Shown here: positions 1 to 8,963 of the stretch, in pieces
Position numbering within the stretch: the stretch's first letter is position 1
How the letters are laid out: each line of letters opens with the position of its first letter
Assembly: GCA_035511075.1 (NCBI GenBank)
Contig: DATKFW010000073.1
Span: 14,708-78,707, forward strand
Direction: 5' to 3'
Origin: DATAUD01 sp035511075
GTDB taxonomy: Bacteria; Verrucomicrobiota; Verrucomicrobiia; Limisphaerales; Palsa-1400
Length of the DNA: 64,000 nt
The notes under the pieces: generated by a model
Database searches by the model: none
What the model saw: the letters and a program-made list of their open reading frames with translations, nothing else
Told to the model about the DNA's origin: nothing
Program-made: the position numbers and the translations under genes

Positions 1-4
1 TCCC

Positions 5-82
5 ATGAGCAAGTACATCGGCATTCTAACCTCCGGGGGCGATTGTCCCGGGCTCAACGCGGCCATCCGCGGCGTCGGCTAA
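5..82 (+). pseudogene. N-terminal remnant of 6-phosphofructokinase
   Basis: Twenty-five codons from the ATG at 5 read as the start of a phosphofructokinase, with the glycine-rich ATP-loop motif ILTSGGDCPGLNAAIRGV. A TAA at 80-82 sits where family members usually have Lys. The next residues in the same frame (AAQD) still fit the family, but after that the similarity stops and the frame runs on into the RbsD/FucU-like gene. I read this as a gene start broken by a nonsense change plus a deletion or rearrangement. An assembly artefact at a contig edge cannot be excluded, because the window begins only four bases upstream. Confidence 0.6.
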
Positions 83-184
83 GCCGCCCAGGACGCTACC
101 CACGATGTTTGCCTCGCCAATTCATGGCTCGTCAAAAGATTCAGTGGCGGCGAAGGGCGGCGCCGTTTAGCATCGATTTTACCG

Positions 185-574
185 ATGCTCAAATATGGCA
201 TTTTGAATCCGGCGCTGGCTTCATTGCTCTGCCGGTTTCGGCATACGAATTGGCTCGTCATCGCCGATCGCGGCTTTCCTTTCTGGCCGCAGTTGGAGAC
301 AGTCGATATCAGCCTCACGGACAATATTCCGACGGTCCGCCAGGTTTTGGCCGCTTTGCGCGACAGTTATGTCATCGGCGCCGCGCTGATGGCCATTGAA
401 GCCGGGCGCGAGAACGATCCCACAGTGCTCCCGGATTATCAGGCGTTCCTGCCCTCGGCAAAGATTGAATTCATCCCGCACGTCGAATTCAAGAAGCGAG
501 TGCCGTCGGCCATTGGGCTAATTCGCACGGGGGACACCACGCAGTACGGAAACATTCTGGTGCAGTCAGCTTGA
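185..574 (+). CDS. RbsD/FucU family sugar pyranase/mutarotase-like protein
   Basis: A 129-residue protein matching the RbsD/FucU family in length and motifs. Family members interconvert anomers or ring forms of ribose or fucose in the cytoplasm. Visible landmarks are the N-terminal MLKYGILNP, the central VIADRGFPFWP, DISLTDNIPTV, and the C-terminal EFKKRVPSAIGLIRTGDTTQYGN, which forms the sugar-binding end. The ATG at 185 is chosen because it matches the usual family start. There is no clear Shine-Dalgarno sequence, and the upstream codons are in frame with the phosphofructokinase remnant, so its original expression signals may be lost. It ends one base before the convergent kinase gene. The sugar substrate cannot be told from sequence. 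Confidence 0.82.
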   Translation: MLKYGILNPALASLLCRFRHTNWLVIADRGFPFWPQLETVDISLTDNIPTVRQVLAALRDSYVIGAALMAIEAGRENDPTVLPDYQAFLPSAKIEFIPHVEFKKRVPSAIGLIRTGDTTQYGNILVQSA

Positions 575-2125
575 TTATTTGGAAGAGGAAATTGGGATCT
601 TGCAGGTGACAACAGCGCCTTCGCGCTCGCCCGGCTTGACTTCCAGGATCGCGCCGATCAAATGCGCGCGGTAACTCATGATCCGCAGGCCAATGCCGGC
701 ATTGCCATCGACGACCGCCGGAAAGGGGAGGCCGTCGTTGCGAATCGATAGCGTCAAGAAGTCTCCGCCGTTGCGCAAACGAATCTCCACTTCCCTGGCT
801 TTGCCGTGTTTGATGGCGTTGGTCACGGCTTCCTGGGTGATTTTGTAAAACTGGGTCACGACGTTGGGCTCCAGCGGCGGGACGGTGGAATTGCTAACGA
901 AATTGCACGATATTTGGAACGTTCTCTGGAGATGGCGGACCAGATCCTCCATCGCGGATACCAAATCCTTCTCGCGCAAGTCCAGCGTAACCAGGTCATG
1001 GGACATTTCGCGGGTCTGATTCATGGTTTCCTGGATCAACGTCTGAATTCGCTCGGCTTCCTCGGCTTCCGGCGAGCCATTCCTGGCAAGCCGCACTTGC
1101 AAACCTCGTGACATCAGGGCGATGCCGGTTAATTTCTGGCCCAGTTCATCATGCAAGTCCAGACCGATGCGGCGGCGCTCCTTGTCGGTGATTTCGAGCA
1201 GTTCGTGTTCGAGGCGGCGGCGTTCGGCCAGAGCGGCCTGAAGTTGCACATTGGCGGCGGAAAGGGCCGCGGTTCGCTCGCGCACGCGCCGCTCCAGTTC
1301 TTCGTGCGATCGCCGCAAAGCGTCCTCGGCCTGTTTACGTTGCGTGATGTCGGTAATCGAGCTTAGCCAGCCGGTGATATTTTCGAAAGTGTCTTTGAGG
1401 GCGGTGACCAGGAGCAGGGCGTCGAACCGCTGGCCGTCTTTGCGGCGAAGGCGCAATTCCAAGCCGCCGGGGGGACACTGGCTTTCGACGACTTTGGCAA
1501 GGGCCGAAGTGATGTTTTGGACCTGTTCCGGCGGCCAATAGTCGAACGGCGGCTTTTTGCCGATTAATTCAGAATCCAACCAGCCGACCATCCTGCAAAA
1601 CGCGCGGTTGACGTAGGTCTGGCAGCCATTGAGATCGACGACGGCGATGCCCGAAGGAATCGAATTTTCCAAGGCGCTGCGAAAGGCTTGTTCCTCCCAA
1701 AGTTCCGTCGCCGAAGTTCGCTGGGCGCGGCGGACTTCGGCCTCGCGCAACTCGCGGTCGATGGCCGGGCCGAGCCGGACAAGGTTGCCTTTCATCACGT
1801 AGTCGTGCGCCCCGGCTTTCATGGCGGCGACGGCCGTATCCTCGGTGATGTGGCCGGAGACGATGACAAACGGCAAATCCAGGCCGCGCCCCTTGACCAT
1901 CGCCAGGGCCGCCAAGCCATCAAAGTGGGGCAGCACGTAATCGGCGATTACGACATCCCATTGCTGCGCATCCAATGCGGCGGACATTTCCGCCGGGGTC
2001 TCCACTCGATGGCGCTGGAAATTAAACCCGGCCCGCTGAAGCGCCAGTTCCAGGAGGAGCGCGTCGTTGTCGGAATCCTCAACAAGGAGGATTTGCAATG
2101 GGAGGTTGGCGGCCTTCAAGCGCAT
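575..2125 (-). CDS. Hybrid response regulator / PAS / HisKA_3 histidine kinase
   Basis: A 516-residue cytoplasmic signalling protein with no membrane segment. Domain order: an N-terminal receiver domain (about residues 8-125, with LLVEDSDND, the phospho-acceptor region VVIADYVLPHFDG and a later Lys in YVMKGN); a PAS domain (about 150-280); a coiled coil; a NarL-type HisKA_3 dimerisation domain with the phospho-His in RRRIGLDLHDELGQKL; and a HATPase domain (N-box NAIKHGK, then GIGLRIMSYRA). The start is the ATG whose product begins MRLKAANLPLQILLVEDSD, which places the receiver at the N-terminus. It overlaps the upstream kinase gene by 10 bases, suggesting translational coupling. The receiver may take phosphate from that kinase. 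No DNA-binding output domain is present, so a separate regulator must exist elsewhere. Confidence 0.85.
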   Translation of the reverse strand: MRLKAANLPLQILLVEDSDNDALLLELALQRAGFNFQRHRVETPAEMSAALDAQQWDVVIADYVLPHFDGLAALAMVKGRGLDLPFVIVSGHITEDTAVAAMKAGAHDYVMKGNLVRLGPAIDRELREAEVRRAQRTSATELWEEQAFRSALENSIPSGIAVVDLNGCQTYVNRAFCRMVGWLDSELIGKKPPFDYWPPEQVQNITSALAKVVESQCPPGGLELRLRRKDGQRFDALLLVTALKDTFENITGWLSSITDITQRKQAEDALRRSHEELERRVRERTAALSAANVQLQAALAERRRLEHELLEITDKERRRIGLDLHDELGQKLTGIALMSRGLQVRLARNGSPEAEEAERIQTLIQETMNQTREMSHDLVTLDLREKDLVSAMEDLVRHLQRTFQISCNFVSNSTVPPLEPNVVTQFYKITQEAVTNAIKHGKAREVEIRLRNGGDFLTLSIRNDGLPFPAVVDGNAGIGLRIMSYRAHLIGAILEVKPGEREGAVVTCKIPISSSK

Positions 2126-4191
2126 AGCCGGAGAGAAGTGGCGCGCCTGGCGCCAGGCAGAGTAAAATAAAAAGTCGCGCCGCCGTTGACCGCTCCGACG
2201 GCCCAGGAGCGTCCGCCATGGCGATTGAGAATGCGTTGGACCGTGGCAAGGCCAATGCCAGTGCCGGGGAACTCGCTGGCAGTGTGCAAGCGTTGAAAGA
2301 CGCCAAAGAGCCTTTTGGCAAAGGCCATGTCGAATCCGGCCCCATTGTCGCGGACAAAAAACGCCGCCTCCGGCGCCTCTGTCAAACCGAATTCGATGCG
2401 CGCGTCCGGGCGTTTGCCGCTGAATTTCCAGGCGTTGCGGAGCAGGTTGTCCAGGACCACGCGAACCAGGCGCGGATCGCCGTCCGCGACGCAATCGGGC
2501 GCAATGACGAATTCGACGTTGCGCCCCGGGTCGCTGGCGGCAAGTTCAGTGGCGATGTCGCCTGCCAGCGAACTGAGATCGATTTCCTGATGTTGAAGAG
2601 CGCCGCGGGAAACCTGGGAGAGCTTCAGGAGGTCTTCGATCAGTCTGTCCATTTGACAACTGGCGGCGCAGGCGCGGCGAAGAAATTCCTGGCCGCGGGC
2701 ATCGAGTTGCGAGGCGTGGAGCTCGAGCAACGCCTCGGTGAAGCCGCGCAACGCGCGCAACGGTGCGCGCAAATCGTGAGAAACGGAATAACTGAAGGCC
2801 TCGAGCTCCTTGCTCGCCGCCTCCAACTGAGCCGTTCGCTGCTGCACCCGCTTCTCCAGCTCCAGGTTCAATCTGCGGTTTTCCTCCTCGGCGCGGCGGC
2901 GCCCGGTGATATTATGGGTGAAGAGGCGGGCGTGGAGGAGACTTCCGTCCTCGCGGTAAGAGGCGCTCGAATTGATAAGAACAGTGCGCAGGGAGCCGTC
3001 GCGCGTGTGCAGCCGCGTTTCGTAATCCCGGAGGGTATCACCCCGCTTGAGGCGCGCCAGGACATCGCGTCCCTCGGCCGGATTATCGTAAAAATCCGCC
3101 GCGCTTTTTCCCACGTAATCCTCCTGTGTGTAACCCAGCAGGTCCAATTGCGCCGGATTGGCCCACTGAATGACGCCGTCAGCCCTGAGGCGCAGCAACC
3201 CGACCGGCGCTCCTTCCGCGATGTCCGCCAGAATTTTTTCTTTTTGACACAAGGTGGCCCGTGCGATGTTCCGGTCGGAAATGGCCGCCGCCAGCGCCAG
3301 CGCCGTCACGCTGACGAGGCAAATGAAAGTTTGCAAGGAGAAGGTCGAAGCCGCCATGCCGGGCACCGCAAACGGTCCGACCCCCTCGAGTGTGGCCGCG
3401 ACGGCGACCGTGGAAATGGTCGCCACCACGAGCGCCACGGCGCGTGCTGCAAAACGGAGCGCCGCCCACAATAGGAGTGGAACTGTCAAGAAGGCCAACG
3501 ACAGGTCCGATGACGCCGGGATTGGCCAACCCAAAAAGATCACCGACGAGACAATGGCGACCGCGACGGCAAGGAGCCCCGCCTCAATCCATTTGTCCCG
3601 CTTAAGCTGGCGCCAAGGTTTAGACACCCACATCAATACCAAGGGGCCGATGATCCAGTCGCTTGCCAGATGTCCCAGCCAAAGGGTGGACCAGGTCTGC
3701 ATGGCATGGCCGCGCGCCAAGAGGCCGCAGATCGCAATGCTCAGCGTAGTCGCCGTCGCGCCGATCACGCATGCCGCCCCGGTTCCCAACGCGAATCTCA
3801 TCACGTCGGCCACCCGATTCGGCCCTCGTTCGCCCCGGGCGAATTTGCGCACCAGCCATGCGCCAACGATTGCTTCCAACACACTTCCGGTCGCGACGCC
3901 ACATGCCTTGACGATCAGCAGGGTATCTGTTGCAGGTTTTGCGGAACTTGTGAGAGTAACAACGAAAGCGGCTGCAAAGATGCCCGGCCAAAGCTTGTAT
4001 CCCCACAATAGAAGACCCGCCAGCGCGAGGCCGACCGGCGGCCAGATTGGGGAACTACCCGGGAACGATTGGCTCAACCCGCGGCTAAACATGCCGGTTG
4101 CGAGATAGACAAGCACAAGAACGGTCCCCGCAACCACAGTGGAATGACTGCGGTTGCCATTCGAGCGCTTTGGTGCAATTGGGTCCAACAT
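2116..4191 (-). CDS. MASE1-PAS sensor histidine kinase
   Basis: A 691-residue membrane sensor kinase. The first ~300 residues contain about eight hydrophobic segments with a MASE1-like pattern (SPIWPPVGLALAGLLLWG, then GHLASDWIIGPLVLMW). A PAS domain follows (about 325-440, ending in an ITGRRRAEEEN linker), then a coiled coil and a HisKA domain with the phospho-His in SYSVSHDLRAPLRAL. The HATPase domain has an N-box (NLLRNAWKFSG), RDNGAGFD and GTGIGLA, of the bacteriophytochrome-like type. The ATG at 4191 is preferred because the ~105 codons upstream are low-complexity and do not resemble protein. The gene overlaps the downstream receiver-kinase, so the two form an operon. MASE1 ligands are largely unknown. 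Confidence 0.85.
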   Translation of the reverse strand: MLDPIAPKRSNGNRSHSTVVAGTVLVLVYLATGMFSRGLSQSFPGSSPIWPPVGLALAGLLLWGYKLWPGIFAAAFVVTLTSSAKPATDTLLIVKACGVATGSVLEAIVGAWLVRKFARGERGPNRVADVMRFALGTGAACVIGATATTLSIAICGLLARGHAMQTWSTLWLGHLASDWIIGPLVLMWVSKPWRQLKRDKWIEAGLLAVAVAIVSSVIFLGWPIPASSDLSLAFLTVPLLLWAALRFAARAVALVVATISTVAVAATLEGVGPFAVPGMAASTFSLQTFICLVSVTALALAAAISDRNIARATLCQKEKILADIAEGAPVGLLRLRADGVIQWANPAQLDLLGYTQEDYVGKSAADFYDNPAEGRDVLARLKRGDTLRDYETRLHTRDGSLRTVLINSSASYREDGSLLHARLFTHNITGRRRAEEENRRLNLELEKRVQQRTAQLEAASKELEAFSYSVSHDLRAPLRALRGFTEALLELHASQLDARGQEFLRRACAASCQMDRLIEDLLKLSQVSRGALQHQEIDLSSLAGDIATELAASDPGRNVEFVIAPDCVADGDPRLVRVVLDNLLRNAWKFSGKRPDARIEFGLTEAPEAAFFVRDNGAGFDMAFAKRLFGVFQRLHTASEFPGTGIGLATVQRILNRHGGRSWAVGAVNGGATFYFTLPGARRATSLRLCA

Positions 4192-4565
4192 CGAACAGTT
4201 GTGGCGACAGCTAATGTGCGATAGGAAAGCTTGGCGACCTATGGGGTAAGAACCTCCCTTTCCGCGCGGATCAGTGTCGGGCGCAGAACCGTCGATGCCG
4301 CGGGAGCAGGGCGGGCCTGTTTTGGGAAAACAAAGGAGCCCGTTGGCCGGCGGATATCGTCCCCCGTCGACTGGGGTGTGGACCGGAGTGACGCGAGCCG
4401 TGGGCCTGGATGATTCGACCGTTGGCTCGATCGTCAAGGACGTCCCGATGGGCAGCACCAAATAATAATTAAGCGTAACGCTCTCACGGCGGGACAATGA
4501 TGCCACGTTGTCCCCCCCTTTTTTCGGCGCGTTGGCAGTCCCAAGACCGTCGCGTGGGAGGCTGT
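4192..4565. other. Intergenic region upstream of the kinase operon
   Basis: About 370 bases between the first kinase and the end of the glycoside hydrolase gene. It remains open in the kinase frame but the translation is Pro/Gly/Arg-rich without domain character, so I treat it as leader and promoter DNA. I see no convincing promoter, RNA or small gene in it. Confidence 0.4.
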
Positions 4566-7500
4566 TTACTGCGCCTGGGTTACCAAGTAAAATCGTTGAG
4601 CGCCCGTGGCGTTGATATCGCTCCAGGTAATCGCCACGCCCGTACCAATGATCTCAGGGCCAGCCACGATCCACGCCGGGTCGGTCAGATTATCCTTATA
4701 CATCACTTGATAAACGGCCCCGGGGGCAGTGGTCCAGATCAACGACGGAGTGGAGGCGGACACCTGGATCGAAGGCGCAGGGATCGTAGCTGTCAGGTTT
4801 GTGGTGCTTCCGCCGTTGGAACCGCTGGTCATTGGATTCAAGACGCCGGCGCAGTCCCAGGTGGCGCGTCCGCCGTAGAGGGTGAAAGCGAGTCCAGTGA
4901 GAGTGCTGCCCTGGAGATTCACGGTGCCGGCCGGGACCTTGAGTTGCTGCCATTTCCCGGCGGCTGGCAACGGCCCCATGTAAACGGCAGGGCTGAACGT
5001 CAAGCTATCGCCGCCCCAGTACGCGCGATGGTCCCAACTACCGGTGCTGTCGAACCACTGCAACATGGCCTCGCTAGGAGGGTTGGCGGGGTCCAAGTAA
5101 ATCCAGGCGTAAACAGTGGAGTTTGTCCCGACGACGAGAGTCGCGGTTGCGTCATAAAAATAGACCTGATGCTCACCAGCCTCGATGGCGGATTGCTGGG
5201 CCAGCGCGCCGGAGTACGGCGTGGGATTACTGGACACCCAGTTCCATGAATCGCCCCCGTCGCTACCAGACGTGGCGCCCGCGGGGATTGAATCCTCCAC
5301 CCAGATAATATTGGCAGAGTTGGCCATGAACACGTTGGTGGCGAAGATGCGGCGTCCGTCCGGCCACTGCGCTTCGGCTTCAATCCATTGTGGGCCGTTA
5401 TTGACGGGCGCGAACGTGAACGACTGGCCGAACGCCGGCTGCTGATCGCGCGCTTCCCAGGTAATCCGCGCGCCGCTGAAGTTGATTCCCGCCGCCTGCA
5501 TCGTAACCGTCACATTGGAACCCACCGCCGCGACTGTTGAGGGCACGTTGATTTGCGCCGGGACCGCGTGCCAGGGAACCGAGGCTGCGGCAGTTTGGGC
5601 CGCAATGAAACCGAGGGAACCAATGCTGCGGGCCGAATTGAGAATGACCATTTCCGTGGTCACGTTCCAACTGTCCCCCCAACGATCGTAGAACGGGTAG
5701 TACGGCGCGTTGGTGGCTCCGTCGATGGGAAACGGAAGTGAGAGCAATTGATCGCCGTAGTACCACAAATCTTCGAACGTATATTGAATGTTGCCTTCGG
5801 GCAGCCCTGTCGGCGGAAGGCTGCGAATGTCGTTTAATTCCCATTGGCTGACGAAATCCCGCGGACGCTTGATCCCAAGACCGGCGTCGTAACAGACGTT
5901 GATTGGGTTGCAACCGGCCTCGTAATTCATATTGGCGATGATGCCGCTGACGTACGCCTGTTTGTTGGTCAATTGATAAGCCACGGCCATGTCGAATGCC
6001 TGGTCGGCGGAAAAATACCATCCGGCGCTTTGGACCGCCTTGGTGGCCGGCGGGAAGCTGGTGCCGTAAGCGCTGTTGCTCGACCACAACAACATGTCGT
6101 CGCCAGCGGCGATGATTTCGTTCCTGCACTTGGCGAGGAATGTCGCGTTCAGATCGTTGGTTGAAGCGACTCGTCCGCTCTGAACGGCGAAGGCGTAACT
6201 GCGAATGCAGTTGCCATAGGATTCGGACATGTGCCACCAACCCCAGCGCCAGGTGCCGGGGTCGGCAGGATCAAACCATGAGAGCAACAGTTGGTGGGCC
6301 GCCTGGTCGCCTGTAGCCAAATACATCTGACACGCCGCCCAAGCCAGTTCGTCACTATCCGCAAAATCGTCGCCGTACGAAGTGATTTTTTGGTAGGCTT
6401 TGGACGCGGTCATGTTTTTGTAGGAATCGGTCTGCCAGCCGTGAGAGACGACCGCGTTGGTCAGGAACTTCCAGCCAAGCTGGGCTTTCTTCAAATATAG
6501 AGCGGCAGCGGCCGGATAATTGCTCTTAAACAGCGGAGAGGAAGCGCATTGAGCCAGCGCCGCCACCGCAGCGGCCGTGACGGATGTGGTCTTCGGCCAG
6601 ACCACCTGGCCCGAGCCTTTGTCCGGCGTCACGTCGCTTTCGTATTCTTCATTGGTCGGATAGACGAGGAAATAAAATCCGCCGTCCGCGTCCTGCATGT
6701 TTGCAAGGAAATCGGATTCCCATTTGGCTTCCTGCATGACGTCGCTGATGCCGTCGCCGCTTTCGGGAATGCCCAGATTGTCCATGGCCGCGATGCCGGG
6801 GATGGAGTCCACTTCGAACATCAGGTAATGCACAAGACTGGCGCTGTTGATGGTGTACTTGCTGTAATCGCCGGCGTCGTGATGGCCGCCGGAGACATTG
6901 ATGGCGTTTGTGTTGACGAATGGAAATAGCTGCTCACCCGGGTCGGCAAGCAAAGGGGCGGCCTGCGGCGGATTGTCCGAGTTGGCCGTCTCGGCATAGC
7001 CGGCGATCGTTGTCCATGTGAAGGAGTAGCTGGTGTTGCTTTCAAACGGAACACTGGCAGGTGCGTCATGGCACATGGCATGTTGGAAGCGGGTGTAGGG
7101 GAGGCCGAGATTGGTTCCGCAACGTTGATGATACAGCCCAAGCGCATAGGTGCGAGTGAAGGACATCCCGATTCCCGGATCGATCAGGAACGGCAGCGAC
7201 GCCCCCATTCCGGGAACTTGCAGACGATATTGACCCGTGTTTGTGAGGCTGGAAAAGTCCGCCATATAAACGACCTGATAAGGAGTCGGCGAGTATTCCC
7301 AACCGGAATCGGGGCGCGGGGTCAAGGTGCCTGAGTAAACCTCGACGCCGTTGGTGGCGTTGATGACTGAAAAGCCCGGCACGACCGGTATCGGCATTTC
7401 CCCAAGGCTGCCCAGGTAATAACCGACCATGGCTTGTTTGGTGAAATTCGGCATATAGCCCTCCTGGTTCACATGGATCGCGGGGCTATAGCGCAGTGGA

Positions 7501-8657
7501 TCAACGACGGCCACGAACTGGTCGTTGGTGGGCCAAAGCGAACCCTTGGGGTTCTGCACCTGGACGGTTTGGTTGTTGGCAACTGGCGTCGCCAACTGCA
7601 AGTAAATCGAATTAAGAATCCGCAATTCATAAGCTTTGTTCGGCGCGTACAACGGACGCCGTTTGAACCCGACCGCAGTGACGGCGAGCGACTGTCCGTT
7701 GACCGTCACGGAAAAAGCGCTCGGCGCGGGCGCAACGAGTTGCCCCGCCGCGTTGACCAGGGTCAAATTAGTCGGCACTGTCGTGCCCTCTGGCTCGCTG
7801 TTGATAATATTGACCTCGAGAACCGTCGGGGTAAGGACATGCAATGAATTCTCGCCCACAGCCGGTTGTTGCAACATCGTATAATCGATGGGTGTGGTGC
7901 CGGGGATTGCGTTGGTGCTCAAGGTAACGGACTGGGACGAGCTGCCGGTGGTTGTCGTCACGCTTGTGCTTGTTCCGGTGGCGCCGTTGGTTGAAGTCGT
8001 GCCCGATCCAGGACTCGTGTTTGTTGTTGGGTTCGCAGCGGTGTTCGTGGTCCCCACGGAGAGGCCATTGGTGGCGATGGAGGTGGCGTCCCCGGAATAG
8101 TCCCAGGTTGCGCGGCCACCGAATTCGCTGAAGGCCATTCCGTCGAGGGTCAAGCCTTCCAAACCCACAACGCTGGCGGGCACCGTCAGGAGCGTCCATT
8201 GCCCCGCCGCCGGCATCGGTCCCATATAAAAACTGCTGGCCGTACCGTTGGCTCCGTAGGTGATCAAATTATTTCCCCAATAGGCGCGGTGCGACCAGGA
8301 GCCGGAACTGTCGTTCCATTGCAACATGATTTCGCCGGGAACATTGTCGGGGTCAATGTAAACGGCGGTAAAGAGAGTGTCCCCGGATTTGACCCGGAGT
8401 GTTTGGGATGCGCCCGTGAAAAAATGCTCGTGCAGGCCCGTCTCGATGGTGGATTGATGCGAGAGCGCGCCAGAATAGGGAGCAGGATTGCCGCTGACCC
8501 AGTTCCACGCGTCGCCGCCGTCGGCGCCGGGTTGTGCTCCGGCCGGAAGCGCGTCGTCTACCCAGACAACGCCGGTGATACTGACCGTTGCCGCGCCGGC
8601 ATGGACCGCTCCGGCGATTATCGCCAGGCACGTCAGGACATTGGATACCACTCCCAT
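4566..8657 (-). CDS. Secreted multidomain GH9 family glycoside hydrolase (cellulase-like)
   Basis: A 1363-residue secreted enzyme expected to hydrolyse beta-1,4-glucan-type polysaccharides. Order: signal peptide (1-22); a beta-rich module (about 28-190); a Thr/Ser/Gly-rich linker (about 200-250); an Ig-like stretch; a CelD_N immunoglobulin-like domain (about 390-493, starting HVNQEGYMP); the GH9 (alpha/alpha)6 barrel (about 500-1020); another Ig-like stretch; a second copy of the beta module (about 1117-1270); and a C-terminal beta-domain (about 1295-1363). In the catalytic domain GGHHDAGDYSKY carries the two family Asp residues (D594, D597), NPINVCYDAGLG is the substrate-binding signature, and NVTTEMVILNSAR near residue 1002 should hold the catalytic Glu. 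It is monocistronic. The exact polysaccharide is not determined; mixed-linkage glucan or xyloglucan are possible. Confidence 0.88.
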   Translation of the reverse strand: MGVVSNVLTCLAIIAGAVHAGAATVSITGVVWVDDALPAGAQPGADGGDAWNWVSGNPAPYSGALSHQSTIETGLHEHFFTGASQTLRVKSGDTLFTAVYIDPDNVPGEIMLQWNDSSGSWSHRAYWGNNLITYGANGTASSFYMGPMPAAGQWTLLTVPASVVGLEGLTLDGMAFSEFGGRATWDYSGDATSIATNGLSVGTTNTAANPTTNTSPGSGTTSTNGATGTSTSVTTTTGSSSQSVTLSTNAIPGTTPIDYTMLQQPAVGENSLHVLTPTVLEVNIINSEPEGTTVPTNLTLVNAAGQLVAPAPSAFSVTVNGQSLAVTAVGFKRRPLYAPNKAYELRILNSIYLQLATPVANNQTVQVQNPKGSLWPTNDQFVAVVDPLRYSPAIHVNQEGYMPNFTKQAMVGYYLGSLGEMPIPVVPGFSVINATNGVEVYSGTLTPRPDSGWEYSPTPYQVVYMADFSSLTNTGQYRLQVPGMGASLPFLIDPGIGMSFTRTYALGLYHQRCGTNLGLPYTRFQHAMCHDAPASVPFESNTSYSFTWTTIAGYAETANSDNPPQAAPLLADPGEQLFPFVNTNAINVSGGHHDAGDYSKYTINSASLVHYLMFEVDSIPGIAAMDNLGIPESGDGISDVMQEAKWESDFLANMQDADGGFYFLVYPTNEEYESDVTPDKGSGQVVWPKTTSVTAAAVAALAQCASSPLFKSNYPAAAALYLKKAQLGWKFLTNAVVSHGWQTDSYKNMTASKAYQKITSYGDDFADSDELAWAACQMYLATGDQAAHQLLLSWFDPADPGTWRWGWWHMSESYGNCIRSYAFAVQSGRVASTNDLNATFLAKCRNEIIAAGDDMLLWSSNSAYGTSFPPATKAVQSAGWYFSADQAFDMAVAYQLTNKQAYVSGIIANMNYEAGCNPINVCYDAGLGIKRPRDFVSQWELNDIRSLPPTGLPEGNIQYTFEDLWYYGDQLLSLPFPIDGATNAPYYPFYDRWGDSWNVTTEMVILNSARSIGSLGFIAAQTAAASVPWHAVPAQINVPSTVAAVGSNVTVTMQAAGINFSGARITWEARDQQPAFGQSFTFAPVNNGPQWIEAEAQWPDGRRIFATNVFMANSANIIWVEDSIPAGATSGSDGGDSWNWVSSNPTPYSGALAQQSAIEAGEHQVYFYDATATLVVGTNSTVYAWIYLDPANPPSEAMLQWFDSTGSWDHRAYWGGDSLTFSPAVYMGPLPAAGKWQQLKVPAGTVNLQGSTLTGLAFTLYGGRATWDCAGVLNPMTSGSNGGSTTNLTATIPAPSIQVSASTPSLIWTTAPGAVYQVMYKDNLTDPAWIVAGPEIIGTGVAITWSDINATGAQRFYLVTQAQ

Positions 8658-8963
8658 AGTCCCATCAGTGTGACGAAAACCAGGGAGGGTCTGAAATCGG
8701 CGTGGGGCGAATTATCCTGTCAGTCTGCGCGACTGCGCTCTGTCAGTGATCGGCTGACATCCCGGTCGCTATTCTTCTGACAGGGGGTTGCTCCTAATCA
8801 TAATCTTGCTCGTAATTGTTTCGTGGTGACCGCTGGACCAGCATCTTGAATACCCTGAATCGTATTTATCTCCTCAATGCCTACAGGGTGCTACTCACCC
8901 GCGCCCGCCAAGGGATGGTTGTTTTCGTTCCGCCGGGTGACTGTGGCGATCCAACCCCTTTGC
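8658..8963. promoter_or_regulatory. Upstream region of the GH9 gene
   Basis: About 300 bases without a gene, lying 5' of the GH9 coding sequence and 3' of the AbrB-type gene. It contains the symmetric TGTCAG/CTGACA array described separately. The rest (8785-8963) shows nothing I can name. Confidence 0.5.
8718..8782. promoter_or_regulatory. Nested inverted repeat, putative operator array
   Basis: TGTCAG occurs at 8718-8723 and 8741-8746, and its complement CTGACA at 8754-8759 and 8777-8782. All four share one centre of symmetry at 8750, with a 23-base step on each side. The inner pair forms TGTCAGTGATCGGCTGACA. This is the pattern expected for two cooperatively bound dimers. It lies 61-125 bases upstream of the GH9 start, so it probably controls that gene. 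The binding protein is unknown. Confidence 0.5.

Noticed and set aside
2218..3474. 418-codon plus-strand frame opposite the MASE1 kinase
   Set aside because: Complement of clear HisKA/HATPase and PAS codons; Arg/Ala/Gly-rich and without domain character.
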